Of a stretch of 64,000 nt of DNA, positions 62,092 to 64,000 are shown piece after piece; position 1 is the stretch's first letter, and each line of letters starts with the position of its first letter. A program made the position numbers and the translations under genes. The DNA is from Hellea sp. (GTDB lineage: Bacteria; Pseudomonadota; Alphaproteobacteria; Caulobacterales; Maricaulaceae), in assembly GCA_020629545.1 (NCBI GenBank), contig JAHDDC010000004.1:1-64000 (forward strand), read 5' to 3'. Under the pieces are notes generated by a model. The model was given only the letters and a program-made list of their open reading frames with translations, was not told where the DNA came from and made no database searches.

Positions 62092-62220
62092 TTGTTGGCA
62101 AGTCCTGATTCTGTCTTGCACATTCACTTCCGATATTGTTTTGTCCAAAGCAGAAATTCAAGTCTACCCATGAAGCTATTTAGTCAAAAACTATCCACAA
62201 TTCTCCAAAGGGTCGCCAAA

Positions 62221-64000
62221 TGAGCTCGTTAAAATCAATTCAGGTCCGTGGTGCCCGAGAGCACAACCTCAAAAATGTCAACGTCGACATTCCCCGGGAC
62301 AAACTGATTGTGATCACTGGCCTGTCTGGTTCTGGCAAGTCTTCTTTAGCCTTCGATACGATCTATGCAGAAGGACAAAGGCGCTATGTAGAGAGTTTGT
62401 CGGCTTACGCCAGGCAGTTTCTTGAGCTTCAAGGCAAACCAGATGTAGACTCGATAGAAGGTCTATCACCGGCTATCTCCATTGAGCAGAAAACGACATC
62501 GCGGAATCCGCGTTCAACCGTTGGAACAGTTACAGAAATATATGATTATATGCGCCTACTTTGGGCTCGCATAGGTGTCCCCTACTCGCCAGCAACGGGT
62601 CTCCCAATTAAAAGCCAAACCGTAAGTCAAATGGTCGACCGGGTTATGGCGCTTCCTGAAGGCACTAAACTCTATGTCCTTGCGCCGATCGTGAGAGGCC
62701 GAAAAGGAGAGTATCGCAAGGAATTTGCTGACCTCATGAAACAAGGGTTTCAGCGCGCGAAAATAGATGGAGAGTTTTATCGCATCGAAGAAGCGCCTTC
62801 ACTTGATAAGAAATTTAAACATGACATTGACATTGTAGTTGATCGGGTTGTCATCCGGGCTGGCCTCGAAACCCGCCTCGCTGATAGTATTGAAACCGCA
62901 CTACGGCTTGCGGACGGACTAGCCGTAGCCGAAATCGCAGAGGATGACGGAGAACGCATCCTATTCAGTGAAAAGTTCGCTTGCCCCGTTTCGGGTTTCA
63001 CAATCCCTGAAATTGAACCCCGGCTATTTTCATTTAATAGTCCGCACGGAGCGTGTCCGATCTGTGATGGATTAGGAAAAGAACTTAAATTTGACGCAGG
63101 GCTGGTCGTGCCTGCTGATCATAAATCCCTTGGCGGCGGCGCAATCGCGCCTTGGTCAAAAACACCCAGCAGTCTTTACATGCAGACTTTAAAGGCACTT
63201 TCAGAGCATTATGGCTTTTCCACTGAGACGCCCTGGGATGACCTTTCGGACGGAGCCAAGGACGTCGTTCTTTATGGAACAAAAGGACAGTCTATCAAGT
63301 TCGTGTATAAGGACGAAGGACGCCGATACGAAACGACAAAACCATTTGAAGGCGTGATACCCAATCTTGAGCGACGCTACCGAGAGACCGAAAGTACATG
63401 GATGCGGGAGGAGCTTAGCAAATATATGTCATCGGCAGATTGTACAGCCTGCGAAGGACGCCGTCTGAAACCTGAAGCGCTTTGCGTAAAAGTCGCCGGC
63501 ATGCCGATTTCGGAAACCGGAGAAATGTCTATTCGCGACGCCAAGGATAGATTTATTTCCCTGAAGACAGAGCTCTCACCCAAGGAACTTGAAATTGGCG
63601 AACGTATATTGAAAGAAATTTCAGACCGTTTGGATTTCCTCAACGCAGTCGGACTTGATTATCTAACCATTGGCCGTGGGTCCGGCTCTTTATCAGGCGG
63701 CGAAAGTCAGCGCATTCGCCTTGCCTCTCAAATTGGGTCGGGTCTGACGGGTGTTCTTTATGTTCTTGATGAGCCCAGCATTGGCTTGCATCAACGTGAT
63801 AACGCTCGGTTGTTGGAGACGCTGCAAAATTTGAGGGACCTAGGCAATACCGTCCTTGTCGTCGAACATGATGAAGACGCCATTCTAACAGCCGATCATG
63901 TGATAGATATGGGCCCTCTTGCTGGCATCCACGGCGGCGAAATTATAGCTCAGGGAACGCCTAATCAAATCAAAAAAAGTAAGACGTCGGTCACGGGACA
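62221..64000 (+). CDS. uvrA: Excinuclease ABC subunit A, 3' end cut by the window
   Basis: 593 residues are visible and no stop is reached. The first ABC half is complete: Walker [21 protein letters not shown], the UvrB-binding and insertion domains, signature [19 protein letters not shown] and Walker [18 protein letters not shown], with switch His in VVEHDEDAI. The first zinc module reads CPVSGFTI ... [10 protein letters not shown], so the second Cys of the first pair is Ser, as I recall for alphaproteobacterial UvrA. It recognises bulky DNA damage in nucleotide excision repair. ATG 62221 is the start of the family N-terminus ([20 protein letters not shown]). Confidence 0.95.

Overview
The window looks like a chromosomal segment of a marine alphaproteobacterium of the Caulobacterales/Maricaulales type (Hyphomonadaceae or Robiginitomaculum relatives). 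This is an inference from three things: an alphaproteobacterial LexA box (GTTC-N7-GTTC) between ssb and uvrA, an IscR-led suf operon that also carries a NifS-like desulfurase, and an RNase E with an acidic insert in its S1 domain and a C-terminal GWW motif. The sequence is moderately AT-rich, most genes are tightly packed, and no CRISPR array or intact prophage is visible.

1-9532: a surface-protein locus. A 5'-truncated GEVED/DUF11 protein, a cytoplasmic coiled-coil protein, a small secreted DUF11 protein on the opposite strand, a 384-residue secreted DUF11 protein, and a 1920-residue protein joining DUF11 and SdrD-B-like modules to a very large predicted outer-membrane barrel and a cysteine-containing C-terminal extension. 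9533-11698: a graveyard of mobile DNA with a frameshifted ISNCY-like transposase, a tyrosine-recombinase C-terminus interrupted by a stop, a pair of direct repeats, and an IS transposase N-terminus reading in frame into the next gene.

11699-21444: a LysR regulator and, downstream of twin overlapping palindromes, a co-directional six-gene set: TonB-dependent receptor, FAD D-amino-acid dehydrogenase, M14 carboxypeptidase lipoprotein, N-acyl-D-amino-acid deacylase lipoprotein, DAACS symporter and RidA. Together these could take up, trim, deacylate, import and oxidise D-amino-acid-containing peptides, with RidA clearing the imines. The deacylase and the symporter both lack canonical metal or sodium ligands, which makes this the best candidate for new biochemistry here.

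21500-33352: a hybrid histidine kinase; the core cluster MBL hydrolase-tatD-holB-tmk-dac, then rlpA ending in its own terminator; tRNA-Ser(UGA); a DUF305-LVIVD fusion lipoprotein; a small membrane protein; and a GST. 33412-40971: the Fe-S assembly operon iscR-nifS-sufB-ridA-sufC-sufD-sufS-sufT-sufA, with an IscR type-1 box over its promoter. 41113-64000: hydrolase, anmK, tyrS, an AsmA-like giant, peroxiredoxin, DUF455, an M23 peptidase overlapping a bactofilin, prfB with its programmed +1 frameshift, mrcA, amiC, rne, an M48-TPR protease, a DsbA-like protein, ssb and the 5' part of uvrA. This half is mostly cell-envelope and housekeeping genes.
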